Shown piece after piece: positions 39,070-49,200 of a stretch of 64,000 nt of DNA. The stretch spans positions 1 through 64,000 of the forward strand of contig JALWSS010000092.1 of the NCBI GenBank assembly GCA_026993525.1, read 5' to 3'. The position numbers and the translations under genes were made by a program. Numbering within the stretch: the stretch's first letter is position 1; every line of letters starts with the position of its first letter. Under the pieces are notes generated by a model. That model saw nothing but the letters and a program-made list of their open reading frames with translations. It did not search any database and was not told the origin of the DNA. The stretch comes from Saprospiraceae bacterium (GTDB lineage Bacteria; Bacteroidota; Bacteroidia; Chitinophagales; Saprospiraceae).

Positions 39070-41430
39070 CTACTGTTTCCAAATCCTGAACTCTGTTCTC
39101 CGGTTCAGTTGGTGATCGGCTTCGGAGCAGCCGTCTTTGCAGTTGACCACGGGTTCGGTTTCACCGAGGCCTTTGGCTATCATCCGTTTTGGGGAAATGC
39201 CCTTTTGCCGGAGGTATTCCACGGCGGCCATTGCCCGCCTTTCCGAAAGGAAGAGGTTGTAGGTGGAGCTGCCCCGTTTGTCAGTGTGGGCCCGCAATTC
39301 CACCATGAGGTCGGGGTGGCGTTGGAGAAATTCGGCCAGTTCATCCAGTTCTCTTTTGCTTTCCGGGCGGTTGATTTCGGCTTTGTCGAGGTCGTAATAG
39401 ATGTTTTTCATTTCCACCACCAGCCCTTCGTTGAGCATTTCTTCCAGGGTCATTGCCGGGGATGATACATCGAGGTCTTCTTCCTCCATGCCGGCGCCTT
39501 TGGCTTCGGTGGCTTCGGGGCTGCCTTCAGAACCGGTGTTGCCGGGTGCCAGGGCCACGTCAATGGTCGGGTTTTCGGTTTGGATGTTTTCCAGTTGGGC
39601 AGGGGTGATCAGTACATTTTCAGATTTAAACTGGCGGCGGCTGCCTTGCAGCACGTAATCGCAATCAGTGGGCAGGCAGGGGAAGCTGTAAAAGCCCTTT
39701 TCATCGGCGCGGACTTCCACCATTTCACCGGAGCAGAGGTTTATCATGACCATCGCGGCATAAGGCACGGCCCTGCCGCTTCTTTTATCGGTGACACGGC
39801 CCTCCCATGCCACACAGTCGAGGGGTTGCAGGGGCAGGTACATGCCGTCCAGTTCGTTGCGGGTGGCTTCCAGGGTAGCGTTTTCATAGCCGTTTTGCGA
39901 AGCGAGGAAAACAAAGCGTTCGCTGTTGCCAAGAGCCAGTTCCACAAAGCCATTTTCGTCGGCAATGTAGCTGCTGTTGGGTGTCATGGCGCCGTTGAAG
40001 GGGTCGAGGGGGTGTTCCGAGAATTGCAGTTCACCGGTTTCGGGGTCTTTGACAGCGGTGATGGTGTATTGGTCCGTGGCGCCGGTGAACAGGCCGTCGG
40101 CGGTGTGTCTGAGCAACACCACCCGGGTTCCTGCCAGTGGTTGCCCGCTGATGGCATCCAGAACGGCTATTTTTTTCGTCGGCTGCGCCAAACGCTTCAG
40201 TGCCAGTGGATCGGCCAGGGTGAGTTCGTAAATGTCGTCTCTGCCGGGGCCTCCCTCCCGTGCTGAGGAGAAATAGCCGTGTACGCCCGAGATGTCCAGT
40301 ACCAGCCCGAAATCATCGCGGGCGCTGTTGACGGGGTGGCCGCAGTTGACGGCCTTTGCGAAGACGAGCTCACTTTGGCTCTCTGCAAAGTAGATGTCCA
40401 GGCCGCCCATGCCGCCCATGGCATCAGAGGCGAAGTAGAGGGTGCCGTCGTCGTGCAGGTAGGGGAAGAGTTCGTTGCCGGGGGTGTTCACGTTGGGGCC
40501 CAGGTTGATGGGCAGGCAGTAGTGGTCTTCCCGCCACACACAGGCGTAGAGGTCCATGCCTCCGTAGCCTCCTTCGCGGTCTGAGGCAAAGATGATGATG
40601 CGTCCGTCGGCGGAGAGAGCGGGGTGGGCGTCGTTGCAGGTTTCGTTGCCCAGTTCCAGTTCTTTGGGTTTGGTCCAGCCGGCGCCTTTGCGTTCACTGA
40701 GCAGGATGCGGAGGCCATTCTTGCGGCCTTTGCGTTTTTTGCTGTTGGCGGTGAACAGTGCCACCTGGCCGTCCCGGCTGAAGCTCACCGGCCCCTCGTG
40801 GAGTTTGGTGTCGAAGTGCGAATCAAACAGGCTGGGTGTGCCGGGTTTTCCCGTTTCGTCAAATTTTGCGAAGTAAAGGGTAGAGAAATCTTCGCCCGTC
40901 CAGCCGTCAGAAGCTGAAAGCAGGTCGGCCTGAACACCTTTGCGGGGCCTTGCGGAAGCGAAGACGAGGCCGCCTTTGTACAGCGCCGGGCTGAAGTCAA
41001 TCCATTCGCTGTTGAGCTGGTTGACGGGCTCCACCACTACCCCGGCCACTTCCCGGTCTTTTTCAGCCAGTGGCTGCCTGTAGTTGTCCGGTTGTCCGCT
41101 TTCTTTGGCGTAAAGCCGGTAGAAATCCTTTGCAGCAGCGGTGTTGCCGTTGCATTGCAGCATTTGGGCATAGTAGAGGTAGTTGAGCGGGTCTTCGGTG
41201 CTGTTGATGATCCTGGCGTACCACTTTTCGGCGTTGCGGGTATCGTGGTTGAGGCGGAAGGAGTGGGCCAGTTTTTCCATGGCCTCCAGGTCGGGTTCGC
41301 CGTTTTCGAGGTAGAGGTCAATGGCTTCGGCGTAGGCCATTTGATCGTACAGCTTGTCGGCTTGTTGGCCGAAGGCCGAAGAAAAAAGGCAAAGCAAAAC
41401 CAGGGTCAACAGTGTTGATGGGTAATTCAT
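39070..41430 (-). CDS. TPR-PD40-OmpA outer-membrane-associated protein
   Basis: 786 residues: signal peptide (LLTLVLLCLFSSAFG), TPR-like helices to ~residue 120, a PD40/WD40-like propeller (repeated FSRDGQVALFTANS, LSADGRIIIFASDREGG, DDGTLYFASDAMGG), two carboxypeptidase-regulatory-like domains, and a C-terminal OmpA peptidoglycan-binding domain (YYDLDKAEI; HTDKRGSSTYNLFLSERRA; KGLGETEPV). This is the architecture of PorE-like and related Bacteroidota proteins that tether outer-membrane machinery, such as T9SS, to peptidoglycan. Which of these it is cannot be decided. Contains three copies of the TTGCGAAG octamer. Confidence 0.9.
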   Translation of the reverse strand: MNYPSTLLTLVLLCLFSSAFGQQADKLYDQMAYAEAIDLYLENGEPDLEAMEKLAHSFRLNHDTRNAEKWYARIINSTEDPLNYLYYAQMLQCNGNTAAAKDFYRLYAKESGQPDNYRQPLAEKDREVAGVVVEPVNQLNSEWIDFSPALYKGGLVFASARPRKGVQADLLSASDGWTGEDFSTLYFAKFDETGKPGTPSLFDSHFDTKLHEGPVSFSRDGQVALFTANSKKRKGRKNGLRILLSERKGAGWTKPKELELGNETCNDAHPALSADGRIIIFASDREGGYGGMDLYACVWREDHYCLPINLGPNVNTPGNELFPYLHDDGTLYFASDAMGGMGGLDIYFAESQSELVFAKAVNCGHPVNSARDDFGLVLDISGVHGYFSSAREGGPGRDDIYELTLADPLALKRLAQPTKKIAVLDAISGQPLAGTRVVLLRHTADGLFTGATDQYTITAVKDPETGELQFSEHPLDPFNGAMTPNSSYIADENGFVELALGNSERFVFLASQNGYENATLEATRNELDGMYLPLQPLDCVAWEGRVTDKRSGRAVPYAAMVMINLCSGEMVEVRADEKGFYSFPCLPTDCDYVLQGSRRQFKSENVLITPAQLENIQTENPTIDVALAPGNTGSEGSPEATEAKGAGMEEEDLDVSSPAMTLEEMLNEGLVVEMKNIYYDLDKAEINRPESKRELDELAEFLQRHPDLMVELRAHTDKRGSSTYNLFLSERRAMAAVEYLRQKGISPKRMIAKGLGETEPVVNCKDGCSEADHQLNRRTEFRIWKQ

Positions 41431-41666
41431 GGGAATTTTGATGTTTCGGTTCGAAAACGATGGTGCCAGCCGGCACTTCGGCAGATGGGATGCGCTGTAT
41501 TTACGGGCTTTCAGCTTTTGTGTTTCCTTCGGTAAAACAGGCTCCCTGCCATATCATTTCCGAAAATCCTTTTAGAAACTGATCAATGAACTAAATTTAC
41601 CGCCACTGCGAAGGGCGGTTGTGTTGCCTTTTTCTTTGCAAAAAATAAACCATAAAAATCTGCTAT

Positions 41667-42305
41667 ATGAAGAAGTTGATCTACACTCTGTGCATTTCAG
41701 CATTGTTTGCCGGCTTTGGATGCCAGCAGGAAGGCACCGGTTCAGCCCCTGAAGAGAGTGAAGCTGCCGGTCTTGACATGGCTTTTGCCAGGCTTTTTGA
41801 TACGGTGAATGTTGTGAAGATGCACGTGTTCAGCGCTGAAGAAAGTACCAATTATCCATACAACGGCATGGCCATCGGGGAAGATCACCTGGCCTTGCTG
41901 GCCGACGACCTGCAACCCGCAGATGGCGGCGAGGTTTATGCCTGCTACTGGCTCGAAAATGACAATTCCTACATGCTGAGAATCAAAAACGGCGAATCTG
42001 CCAGCAGCCTGGTATTGGCCCGCTACAACCCCGTGTCCGGCAAACTTGAAAAAATTGCCGACCTGGCTTCTTACACCTGTACGGAATCCCAATGCAAACA
42101 GCGCGATGCCTGGTTCATTGACCTCGACGATGACCGCGACCTGGAACTCATCACGCTGGACATGACCCTGGATGCCAATGGCAACAAGGTGGGCGAAACT
42201 TTTACCGTGATGGCCCGTGACGACAAAGGCATGTTCAGCAAGGCCGGTGAGCAACTGGCTGCCCTGGCACCCCAGGACAGGTACGTGCCTTCCAGCCACC
42301 CCTGA
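41667..42305 (+). CDS. Small lipoprotein of unknown function
   Basis: 212 residues. Lipoprotein signal (ISALFAGFGC, then QQEG). The mature part contains an FG-GAP/EF-hand-like segment WFIDLDDDRDLELITLDMTLDANG and a strand-rich domain (NSYMLRIKNGESASSLVLARYN). No recognised family. It lies divergent from the OmpA protein with a 236-bp gap that holds a TTTRCCGAAGGAAA motif (41523-41536) and a TAAATTTA box near 41592. Confidence 0.65.
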   Translation: MKKLIYTLCISALFAGFGCQQEGTGSAPEESEAAGLDMAFARLFDTVNVVKMHVFSAEESTNYPYNGMAIGEDHLALLADDLQPADGGEVYACYWLENDNSYMLRIKNGESASSLVLARYNPVSGKLEKIADLASYTCTESQCKQRDAWFIDLDDDRDLELITLDMTLDANGNKVGETFTVMARDDKGMFSKAGEQLAALAPQDRYVPSSHP

Positions 42306-42329
42306 TCGCCCGGCAACCGGGAAGGGCTG

Positions 42330-42450
42330 AGGATCGGAAACAAGCCAACCCCAAAACCCCTCTAAACCTCCCGGGCTAGTCCCGGGATAAACCTCTCTAA
42401 ACCTCCCGTCCCGAACTTGTTCGGGACTGGAATAAACTCCCCTAAACCTC
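42330..42450. repeat. CTCTAAACCTCC words with CCCGGG and CCCGAAC palindromes
   Basis: Three CTCTAAACCTCC-type words alternate with palindromes CCCGGGCTAGTCCCGGG and CCCGAACTTGTTCGGG and end directly at the phosphorylase ATG (42451). The complementary words GGTTTAGAGA occur at 29017-29108. Confidence 0.7.
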
Positions 42451-44112
42451 ATGCGTAAAAAGACCAACGACAAGCCCGCAGTAGCCTACTTCTGTATGGA
42501 GTACGGCCTGAGTTCCGATTTCAAGATCTACGCCGGTGGCCTGGGCATTTTGGCGGGCGACTACATGAAAGGCGCCAAAGACCACGATTGTCCCATCGTC
42601 GGCATTGGCATCAAATGGAAGCAGGGTTACGGCGATCAGATGATAGATAAAAAAGGCCGGCCCTTTGACGCTTACCACAACTATGTGTACGATTTTCTGA
42701 AGGAAACCGGGATCACGGTGGAAGTGGAAATCCGCGGCACCACCGTCAAATGCAAGGTTTGGCTGGTTGACTGCTTCGGCAATGCACCGCTTTACTTGCT
42801 GGATACCGACCTGCCGGAAAACGACGACCGGTGGATCACCGGCCAGCTCTACGGCTGGTTTGGGGAGGAGCGCATTGCCCAGGAGATGGTGCTGGGCATC
42901 GGTGGTGTGCGGGCCTTGCGGGCCCTGGGCATCGAGGTGGATGTGTACCATTTCAACGAAGGGCACGCACTGTTTGCAGGTTTTGAGTTGCTCAGGGAAG
43001 AGCTGAAAACCATGAACAAAAAACAAAAAAAGCCTTTTAAAACGGCCTTGCAACGGGTGCGCAGGAAGGTGGTTTTCACCACCCACACCCCGGTGGTTCA
43101 GGGCAACGAATCGCACCCCACAGCGAGGATCATGTACATGGGCGCCAACCTGGACCTTTCCCGGAAGCAACTTCGGAAATTGGGCGGCGAGCCCTTCAAC
43201 ATGACCGTGGGTGCCCTGCGCATGTCCCGCAAATCCAACGCCGTGGCCCATCTTCACAGCGAAACCGCCAACAAGATGTGGGCGCATGTGAAACGGCGCT
43301 CAGAGATCGTGGCCATCACCAACGGGGTGCACGTGCCCACCTGGGTGGACCCTGCCATTCTGAAAGCTTCCAAAAGCCGCAAAAAGAACGCCCTGTGGGA
43401 TGCGCACATGACCAACAAAAAGGCACTGGTTGACTTTGTGAAAAAACGAACACGCAAACAACTCGATCCCGATAAACTCATCATCGGTTTTGCCCGAAGG
43501 GCAGTGGCCTACAAACGTGCCGACCTCATCTTCAGAAAGCCGGAGGTCATCGGGCCCCTGCTCAATTCGCAGAAGGTGCAGATCATCTTCTCCGGAAAGT
43601 CGCACCCGCTCGATGACCAGGGAAAAGAGCTGGTGGCCAACCTGGTGGCCATGTCCAAAAAGTACCCGAAATCAGTCGTTTTCCTCGAGAACTACGACAT
43701 GACCATCGGCGCAGCCTTGACCCGGGGGGCGGATGTGTGGCTCAACAACCCGGTTCGCCCCAAAGAAGCCAGCGGCACCAGCGGCATGAAAGCCGCCATG
43801 AACGGCGTACTCAACCTCAGCACCCTGGACGGCTGGTGGCCCGAAGCCTGCCGGCACGGCATCAACGGCTGGCAGTTTGGCGATGGCTTCGAAAGTGAAA
43901 ACCAGGAAGAACAGGATACCCACGACCTGGAAGCGCTTTACAATGTGCTGCAAAAGGAAGTGTTGCCCACTTTTTACGACGATAAAGAAAAGTGGCAGGA
44001 AATGATGAAAGCCAGCATCAACACTACCCTCGAGCAATTCTCCGTTAAACGAATGCTCGATGAGTATTATGAGTTGTTGTATCAGGAATCAGGGATGAGG
44101 AATGAGGGGTGA
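42451..44112 (+). CDS. glgP: Alpha-glucan (glycogen/starch) phosphorylase, short form
   Basis: 553 residues, the compact form of GT35 phosphorylase. VAYFCMEYGLSSDFKIYAGGLG at the N-terminus, FNEGHALFAGFELLRE, and the PLP-lysine motif EASGTSGMKAAMNG near residue 445 are diagnostic. It releases glucose-1-phosphate from alpha-1,4-glucans using phosphate. Cytoplasmic. The start is fixed by the ATG at 42451 right after a repeat. The C-terminal GMRNEG is encoded by repeat-like DNA, so the true end may have been extended. No glycogen synthase nearby. Confidence 0.95.
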   Translation: MRKKTNDKPAVAYFCMEYGLSSDFKIYAGGLGILAGDYMKGAKDHDCPIVGIGIKWKQGYGDQMIDKKGRPFDAYHNYVYDFLKETGITVEVEIRGTTVKCKVWLVDCFGNAPLYLLDTDLPENDDRWITGQLYGWFGEERIAQEMVLGIGGVRALRALGIEVDVYHFNEGHALFAGFELLREELKTMNKKQKKPFKTALQRVRRKVVFTTHTPVVQGNESHPTARIMYMGANLDLSRKQLRKLGGEPFNMTVGALRMSRKSNAVAHLHSETANKMWAHVKRRSEIVAITNGVHVPTWVDPAILKASKSRKKNALWDAHMTNKKALVDFVKKRTRKQLDPDKLIIGFARRAVAYKRADLIFRKPEVIGPLLNSQKVQIIFSGKSHPLDDQGKELVANLVAMSKKYPKSVVFLENYDMTIGAALTRGADVWLNNPVRPKEASGTSGMKAAMNGVLNLSTLDGWWPEACRHGINGWQFGDGFESENQEEQDTHDLEALYNVLQKEVLPTFYDDKEKWQEMMKASINTTLEQFSVKRMLDEYYELLYQESGMRNEG

Positions 44113-44200
44113 GAGATGAAAGACTAACCTACAACCTACAACCCCCATAATCCTCCATAATCCTCATAATCCTCATAAACCTCATAAACCTAACATCCAA
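44113..44200. repeat. 9-bp CATAATCCT/CATAAACCT array
   Basis: Tandem CATAATCCT, CATAATCCT, CATAAACCT words fill the short gap between the phosphorylase and the M48 protease genes. The same word occurs at 59452-59535. Confidence 0.7.
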
Positions 44201-44205
44201 ACGTC

Positions 44206-45645
44206 ATGAACAAGCATCCCCATCTTCGCCTCAGTGCATTTCTTTTCGTCGCAATTAGCTTTCTGGTGTCCTGTGCGGTCAATCCGGTCACGGGCAAGAA
44301 AGAATTCATGCTGATGTCGCAAAATCAGGAGAAAGCCCTCGGGGCATCCTATGATCCTCAGGTCATCCAGCAGTTTGGTCTTTACGAAGATGAAAAACTG
44401 CAACAGTTCATTACCCTGCATGGAGAAGAAATGGGGCGAATCAGTCACCGGCCGGAATTGGATTACAAATTCCGCATTCTGGATTCTCCGGTGGTGAATG
44501 CCTTTGCCGTACCGGGCGGTTATGTCTATTTCACCCGGGGCATCATGGCACATTTCAACAACGAAGCGGAATTTGCCGGAGTTTTGGGACACGAGATCGG
44601 CCATGTGGCGGCCCGGCATTCTGCGAAGCAGTACAGCAACCAGGTTCTGGCGCAACTGGGTCTGGTGCTCGGCATGGTCGTGTCGGAAGAATTCCGCAAC
44701 TATTCCGACCTGGCCACAACGGGCCTCAACCTGCTCTTTCTCAGCTACAGCCGCAAACACGAAAGCCAGTCCGACAAACTGGGCGTGGAATATTCAACCG
44801 CCGTGGGTTACGATGCCCACGAAATGGCCAATTTTTTTCAAACCATCCAGCGCCTGCAGGACGAGAGTGGGGGAGGGCCCCCAACGCTGCTGAGTACCCA
44901 CCCCGATCCCGGTGACCGCTTCAACCGGGTACACCAACTGGCGGAGAAGGAACAGATGAATGTGCAAGGCAAGGACCTGAAGGTCAACCGCAACAGCTAC
45001 CTGCACATGATAGACGGCATCGTTTACGGAGAGGACCCCCGCCAGGGCTATGTGGACGGGAATGTCTTCTACCACCCGACCCTGCGTTTTCAGTTTCCCA
45101 CCCCTGCCGGCTGGCAGGTGGTGAACATGCCCTCACAGGTGCAGATCGTTCCGAAAAACGGGAAGGCAGCCATCGTGATGACCCTGGCAACCGAAAGCAG
45201 CCTGGCCGAAGCCACCAATGCCGCCGTGGCCAAAGACAGCCTCAAGGTGATCAGCCGCAGGAACACCCGCATCAATGGCAACGACGCCGTTGAACTCACC
45301 GCCGATCTCAACGAAAACGTCCGGCTGTTGATGACGCTGATCAATTACAGAGGGGTGATCTACAAATTTGCCGGACTGGCCGGAACCCCCGATTTCAATA
45401 CCTACAAACCGTATTTCACAAAGACTTTCAACGGGTTCAAATCCCTCAACGACCCTGCCCGCATCAATGTGAAACCCGAGCGCATCCGAATCAAAACCGT
45501 CCAAAAAGACCAGACCCTGGAAGAAGCCCTGCGTAGCTTCGGCATGCCCCCCGACCGCCTGCAAGAGCTGTCTATCCTCAACGGCATGCAACTCAACGAC
45601 GGCGTCAGCCGTGGCACGTTGATCAAAGTGGTTGAAAGGGAGTAG
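44206..45645 (+). CDS. Secreted M48 family metalloprotease (BepA/YggG-like lipoprotein)
   Basis: 479 residues. Lipoprotein-like signal (ISFLVSC, AVNPVTGKKEF), the NPVTGKxxF signature of M48 lipoproteins, and HEIGHVAARH (zinc motif, residues 129-138) with the third ligand in HESQSDKLG. The C-terminal third has a separate domain and a LysM-like end (TVQKDQTLEEALRSFGM; LNGMQLNDGVSRGTLIKV), suggesting peptidoglycan contact. Related proteins degrade misassembled outer-membrane proteins in the periplasm. Standard length. Followed by long repeat arrays. Confidence 0.93.
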   Translation: MNKHPHLRLSAFLFVAISFLVSCAVNPVTGKKEFMLMSQNQEKALGASYDPQVIQQFGLYEDEKLQQFITLHGEEMGRISHRPELDYKFRILDSPVVNAFAVPGGYVYFTRGIMAHFNNEAEFAGVLGHEIGHVAARHSAKQYSNQVLAQLGLVLGMVVSEEFRNYSDLATTGLNLLFLSYSRKHESQSDKLGVEYSTAVGYDAHEMANFFQTIQRLQDESGGGPPTLLSTHPDPGDRFNRVHQLAEKEQMNVQGKDLKVNRNSYLHMIDGIVYGEDPRQGYVDGNVFYHPTLRFQFPTPAGWQVVNMPSQVQIVPKNGKAAIVMTLATESSLAEATNAAVAKDSLKVISRRNTRINGNDAVELTADLNENVRLLMTLINYRGVIYKFAGLAGTPDFNTYKPYFTKTFNGFKSLNDPARINVKPERIRIKTVQKDQTLEEALRSFGMPPDRLQELSILNGMQLNDGVSRGTLIKVVERE

Positions 45646-46128
45646 GGAGTAGGGAGTAGGGAGTAGGGAGTAGGGAGTAGGGAGTAGGGTTTAGGGAGTA
45701 GGGTTTAGGGTTTAGGGTGTAGGGTTTAGGGTGTAGGGTTTAGGGTTTGGAAGCGCTACTCTGTTTGACTCTGTGTAAAAATGCTGTTGAACTCTGTGGT
45801 TTATGAGGGATTATTCCCGGGGCTTCGCCCGGGACTGCCCTGTCTGACGGCCAGGCAGGCTGGCGGCAGACAGGGATTATGACCCCGATGTTCATCGGGG
45901 ATGAAGGGTTAGCAGAGCCTGCTACGAGCTACGAGCTACCAGCCACGAGCTACGAGCTACAGCCTGCCCCGAGTACTCGGGGAGCTACGTGTCACGTGTC
46001 ACCCGTCACCCGTCACCCGTCACCCGTCACCCGTCACGTGTTACGTGTCACCCGTCACCCGTCACGTGTCACCCGTCACCCGTCACCCGTCACGAGTCAC
46101 GAGTCACCCGTCACGAGTTACGCCATTT
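45643..46128. repeat. Composite repeat, left copy (TAGGGAG, CTCTGTG, CTGTCTG, CCCCGATG, GAGCTAC, CGTCACC blocks)
   Basis: Order: 7-bp TAGGGAG/TAGGGTT array (45643-45748), CTCTGT-type block (45757-45805), CCCGGGGCTTCGCCCGGG palindrome, CTGTCTG...CAGACAG palindrome (45838-45873), CCCCGATGTTCATCGGGG palindrome, GAGCTAC array (45922-45990), then CGTCACC array (45991-46128). The blocks from 45757 to 45987 recur in inverse orientation at about 53560-53785, on the other side of the macroglobulin and lipoprotein genes. Confidence 0.9.
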
Positions 46129-46213
46129 CATAATACCTGACAAATAACCTACCTTCGACACTGGTAAGCCGGCAGGTGCCGGATTGCCTCAAAACCTGGA
46201 AAACTACATAACC

Positions 46214-49200
46214 ATGAAGTCTCATTCTTTTCCTTTCCTGATCCGTCTGTTGGCGGTTTTCTTCGCAATTGCAATACTGGCCCCTTCTTGTTCTGACAAG
46301 CCCACTTATGTCAAGGCCGATGAAGTGCCCGAGGAGGTTGTACCTTATGTGCATGGATTCACCAGTGGGGTCATTTCATTTCGAGACCCTGTACGGGTGC
46401 GTTTTACCGGTTCGGCCGTTTCCGAAGATGAAGTTGGGCAGGATGCCAGTGGCATTCTCGAGTTTTCACCGAAGGCCAAAGGGCATGCCTGGTGGGAAGA
46501 TCAGGCCACCCTGCGTTTTGATCCCGATCCCGAATGGAAGGCGGGTCAAGGGTACATCGCAACCGTCCACCTGGATGAGGTGTACGACAACCTTCCGGAA
46601 AATGCGGCTTCTTTCGAGTTTGATTTTCTGGTCAATGAACACAAGTTTTTGGTGGACATATTCGGGCTGGAAATTCCCGAAGGTGAAAACCTGGCCTTCG
46701 TGAGGGGCATGCTGATCACCGACAGGGGCCTGGCCTCCGAGAATGTGGAAAAGGCCCTTCAGGCTTATGACAACGGGCAAGCCCTGGAAGTGGCCTGGGA
46801 CCATCACGAAGACGGCACCCACCAGTTCGTGGTGCAGAACGTTGCCCTTCGGGAAACGGCCGGCAAGGTAGAATTGAAGTGGGAGGGGGAGCCACTGAAC
46901 ATCAGGGCCAATGGACAGGCCGAAGTGGAAGTGCCGGCCCTGAACGACTTCAGTGTACTCTCGGTTCACCTGAACGAATCGGGGCAGCGCGCCCTGACCG
47001 TGTATTTTTCCAAACCATTGCGCAGCGACCAAAACCTCAACGGCCTGGTGGCCCTTCAGCAAGCCGGCCAGGACAACATCTACGACCTGCAAAGCGAAAT
47101 TGCCGACAACAAACTGACGGTGTATCCGCCCTCCTGGCTCCGGGGCCAATTCAGTGTGGTGCTGTTTCCCGGTATTCAAAGCGCTGATGGAAAAGAACTG
47201 GACCGGCCCACCACCTGGGAGGTGGAACTGAAAGCGCCACCTCCCGCAGTGCGGCTGGTGGGCAATGGCGCCATTCTGCCGGGTTCCGATGAAGGTTTGT
47301 TGTTGCCTTTTGAGGCCGTGAGCTTGCAGGCGGTGGAAGTGGAAGTGTTCAAGATATTCGACAACAACGTGATGCAGTTCCTGCAGGATGCTACCCTTGG
47401 CGACATCTCCGGCAGCTACGAGTTGCGCCGGGTGGGCCGGGTGGTGAGCCAGCAGATGGTACCGCTACGGGGCCTCGATGCAGATGCCGACCCTTACGAG
47501 TGGAATCGCTATGCGCTGGACCTCAGCAAACTGTTCACCGCTGACCCCAACGCCATTTACCAGGTGCGCATCGGCTTCAGGCCCTCGTATTCCCTGTATC
47601 CCTGCGCCGGCAACGAAGATGAAGAACAACCCCTGCGCACGGCAGCCGTGAGCAACAGTGGAGGAGAGATCAACAGCATCTGGGACAATTATTACGGCGT
47701 GCAAGGGTATTACGACGGCTTCAAATGGAGCCACCGGGAAAACCCCTGTTATCCGGCGTATTACAACCGCGAAAATTTTGCTGCTACCAACGTAATGGCC
47801 ACCAACATCGGCCTGACGGCCAAAGCCGGTGCGCCCGGTCAGGGTGGGCAGGTGCAAATGTTCGTAGCCGCAGCTGACCTGCGCACGGCCAAAGCCCTGG
47901 GGGAGGTAGAGTTGGAGTTTTACGACTACCAGAAACAACTCCTCGCTTCCGCAAAAACCGATGGCGATGGACTGGCGGAGATCACCCTGCCGAAACAACC
48001 CTGGTTCCTCGTTGCGAAGAAAGAAAATGAGGTGACGGTGATGCGCCTGGGCGATGGTGATGCCCTGTCGCTGAGCCGCTTCAACGTAAACGGAACCGTG
48101 GTGCAAAAAGGCCTCAAAGGCTTCATCTACGGTGAAAGAGGCGTGTGGCGCCCCGGTGATGAGATGTTCCTCAACTTCATACTGGACGACCCCGGCGAAA
48201 GCCTGCCGGACAACTACCCGGTGGCTTTTGAATTGTACGATGCCCGCGGACAAATGCAGTACAGCACCGTTGTCACCACCAATGTTCAGAACATTTACCC
48301 CATCCATGTAAAAACAGGCCCTGCTTCGCCTACCGGCAACTGGCGGGCTGTGGTGAAAGCCGGCGGAGCGGTCTTCGAAAAAACCCTCAAAGTGGAAACG
48401 GTGAAACCCAACCGCCTGAAACTGGACCTGAAGTTCGCCGGTGGCAAAGAGGTGCTGAGTGTTCAGGATGAACCCGTGTTCGTGAATTTGACCGTAAGCT
48501 GGCTGCACGGGGCTCCGGGTGCCAACCTGCGGGCAGTGGTGGAAGCACAACTCCAACCGGTGGAAACAAAGTTTGACAATTTTGGAGATTTTAAATTTGA
48601 CGACCCCGCCCGGGAGCTGTACAGCGAGCCGGTCGTGATCTTTGACAACCAGGTGAACAAGGATGGCAAAGCCTCTTTTGCCGCCCGGCTGTACAACAAA
48701 GAGAACCTCGCCCCCGGCAAGCTGGTGGCCCGCATTTCTGCCCGGGCTTTTGAAAGGAGCGGGGATTTCAGCATCTACAACACCCGCCTCGATTACCATC
48801 CCTATACGGGCTATGCAGGTGTGGCCATTCCTGAAAACAAGTGGGGTGAAAAACGCCTCGATATTGGCAAAGAGAAAGCCATCCGCTTTGCTGCCGTAGG
48901 CAGCGACGGAAAACCGGTAAGCGGCCGGAAACTGAACATCGGCCTTTACAAGGTTAAATGGCGCTGGTGGTGGGAACGGGATCGCAGAAGTTTCTCCAAT
49001 TTCAGCAGCGCCAATCATTACAACGCCCTGGAAAAGACCACCGTCACCACCGATTCGAAAGGCCAGGCCGTGTGGAATGCCAAAGTGGATGCCTGGGGGC
49101 GCTACCTGGTGCGTGTTTGCGACGAAGAAACAGGCCATTGCAGCGGTGATTTCTTTTACGCCGGCTACCCCTGGTACGACGCCGGCTCCAACCTGCTGGC

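Noticed and set aside
42442-43287. Long frame antisense to glgP
   Set aside because: Shadow of the phosphorylase, which has intact family motifs.
45879-46133. 84-residue frame rich in TSYEL and VTRHPS
   Set aside because: Translation of GAGCTAC and CGTCACC arrays, not a gene.
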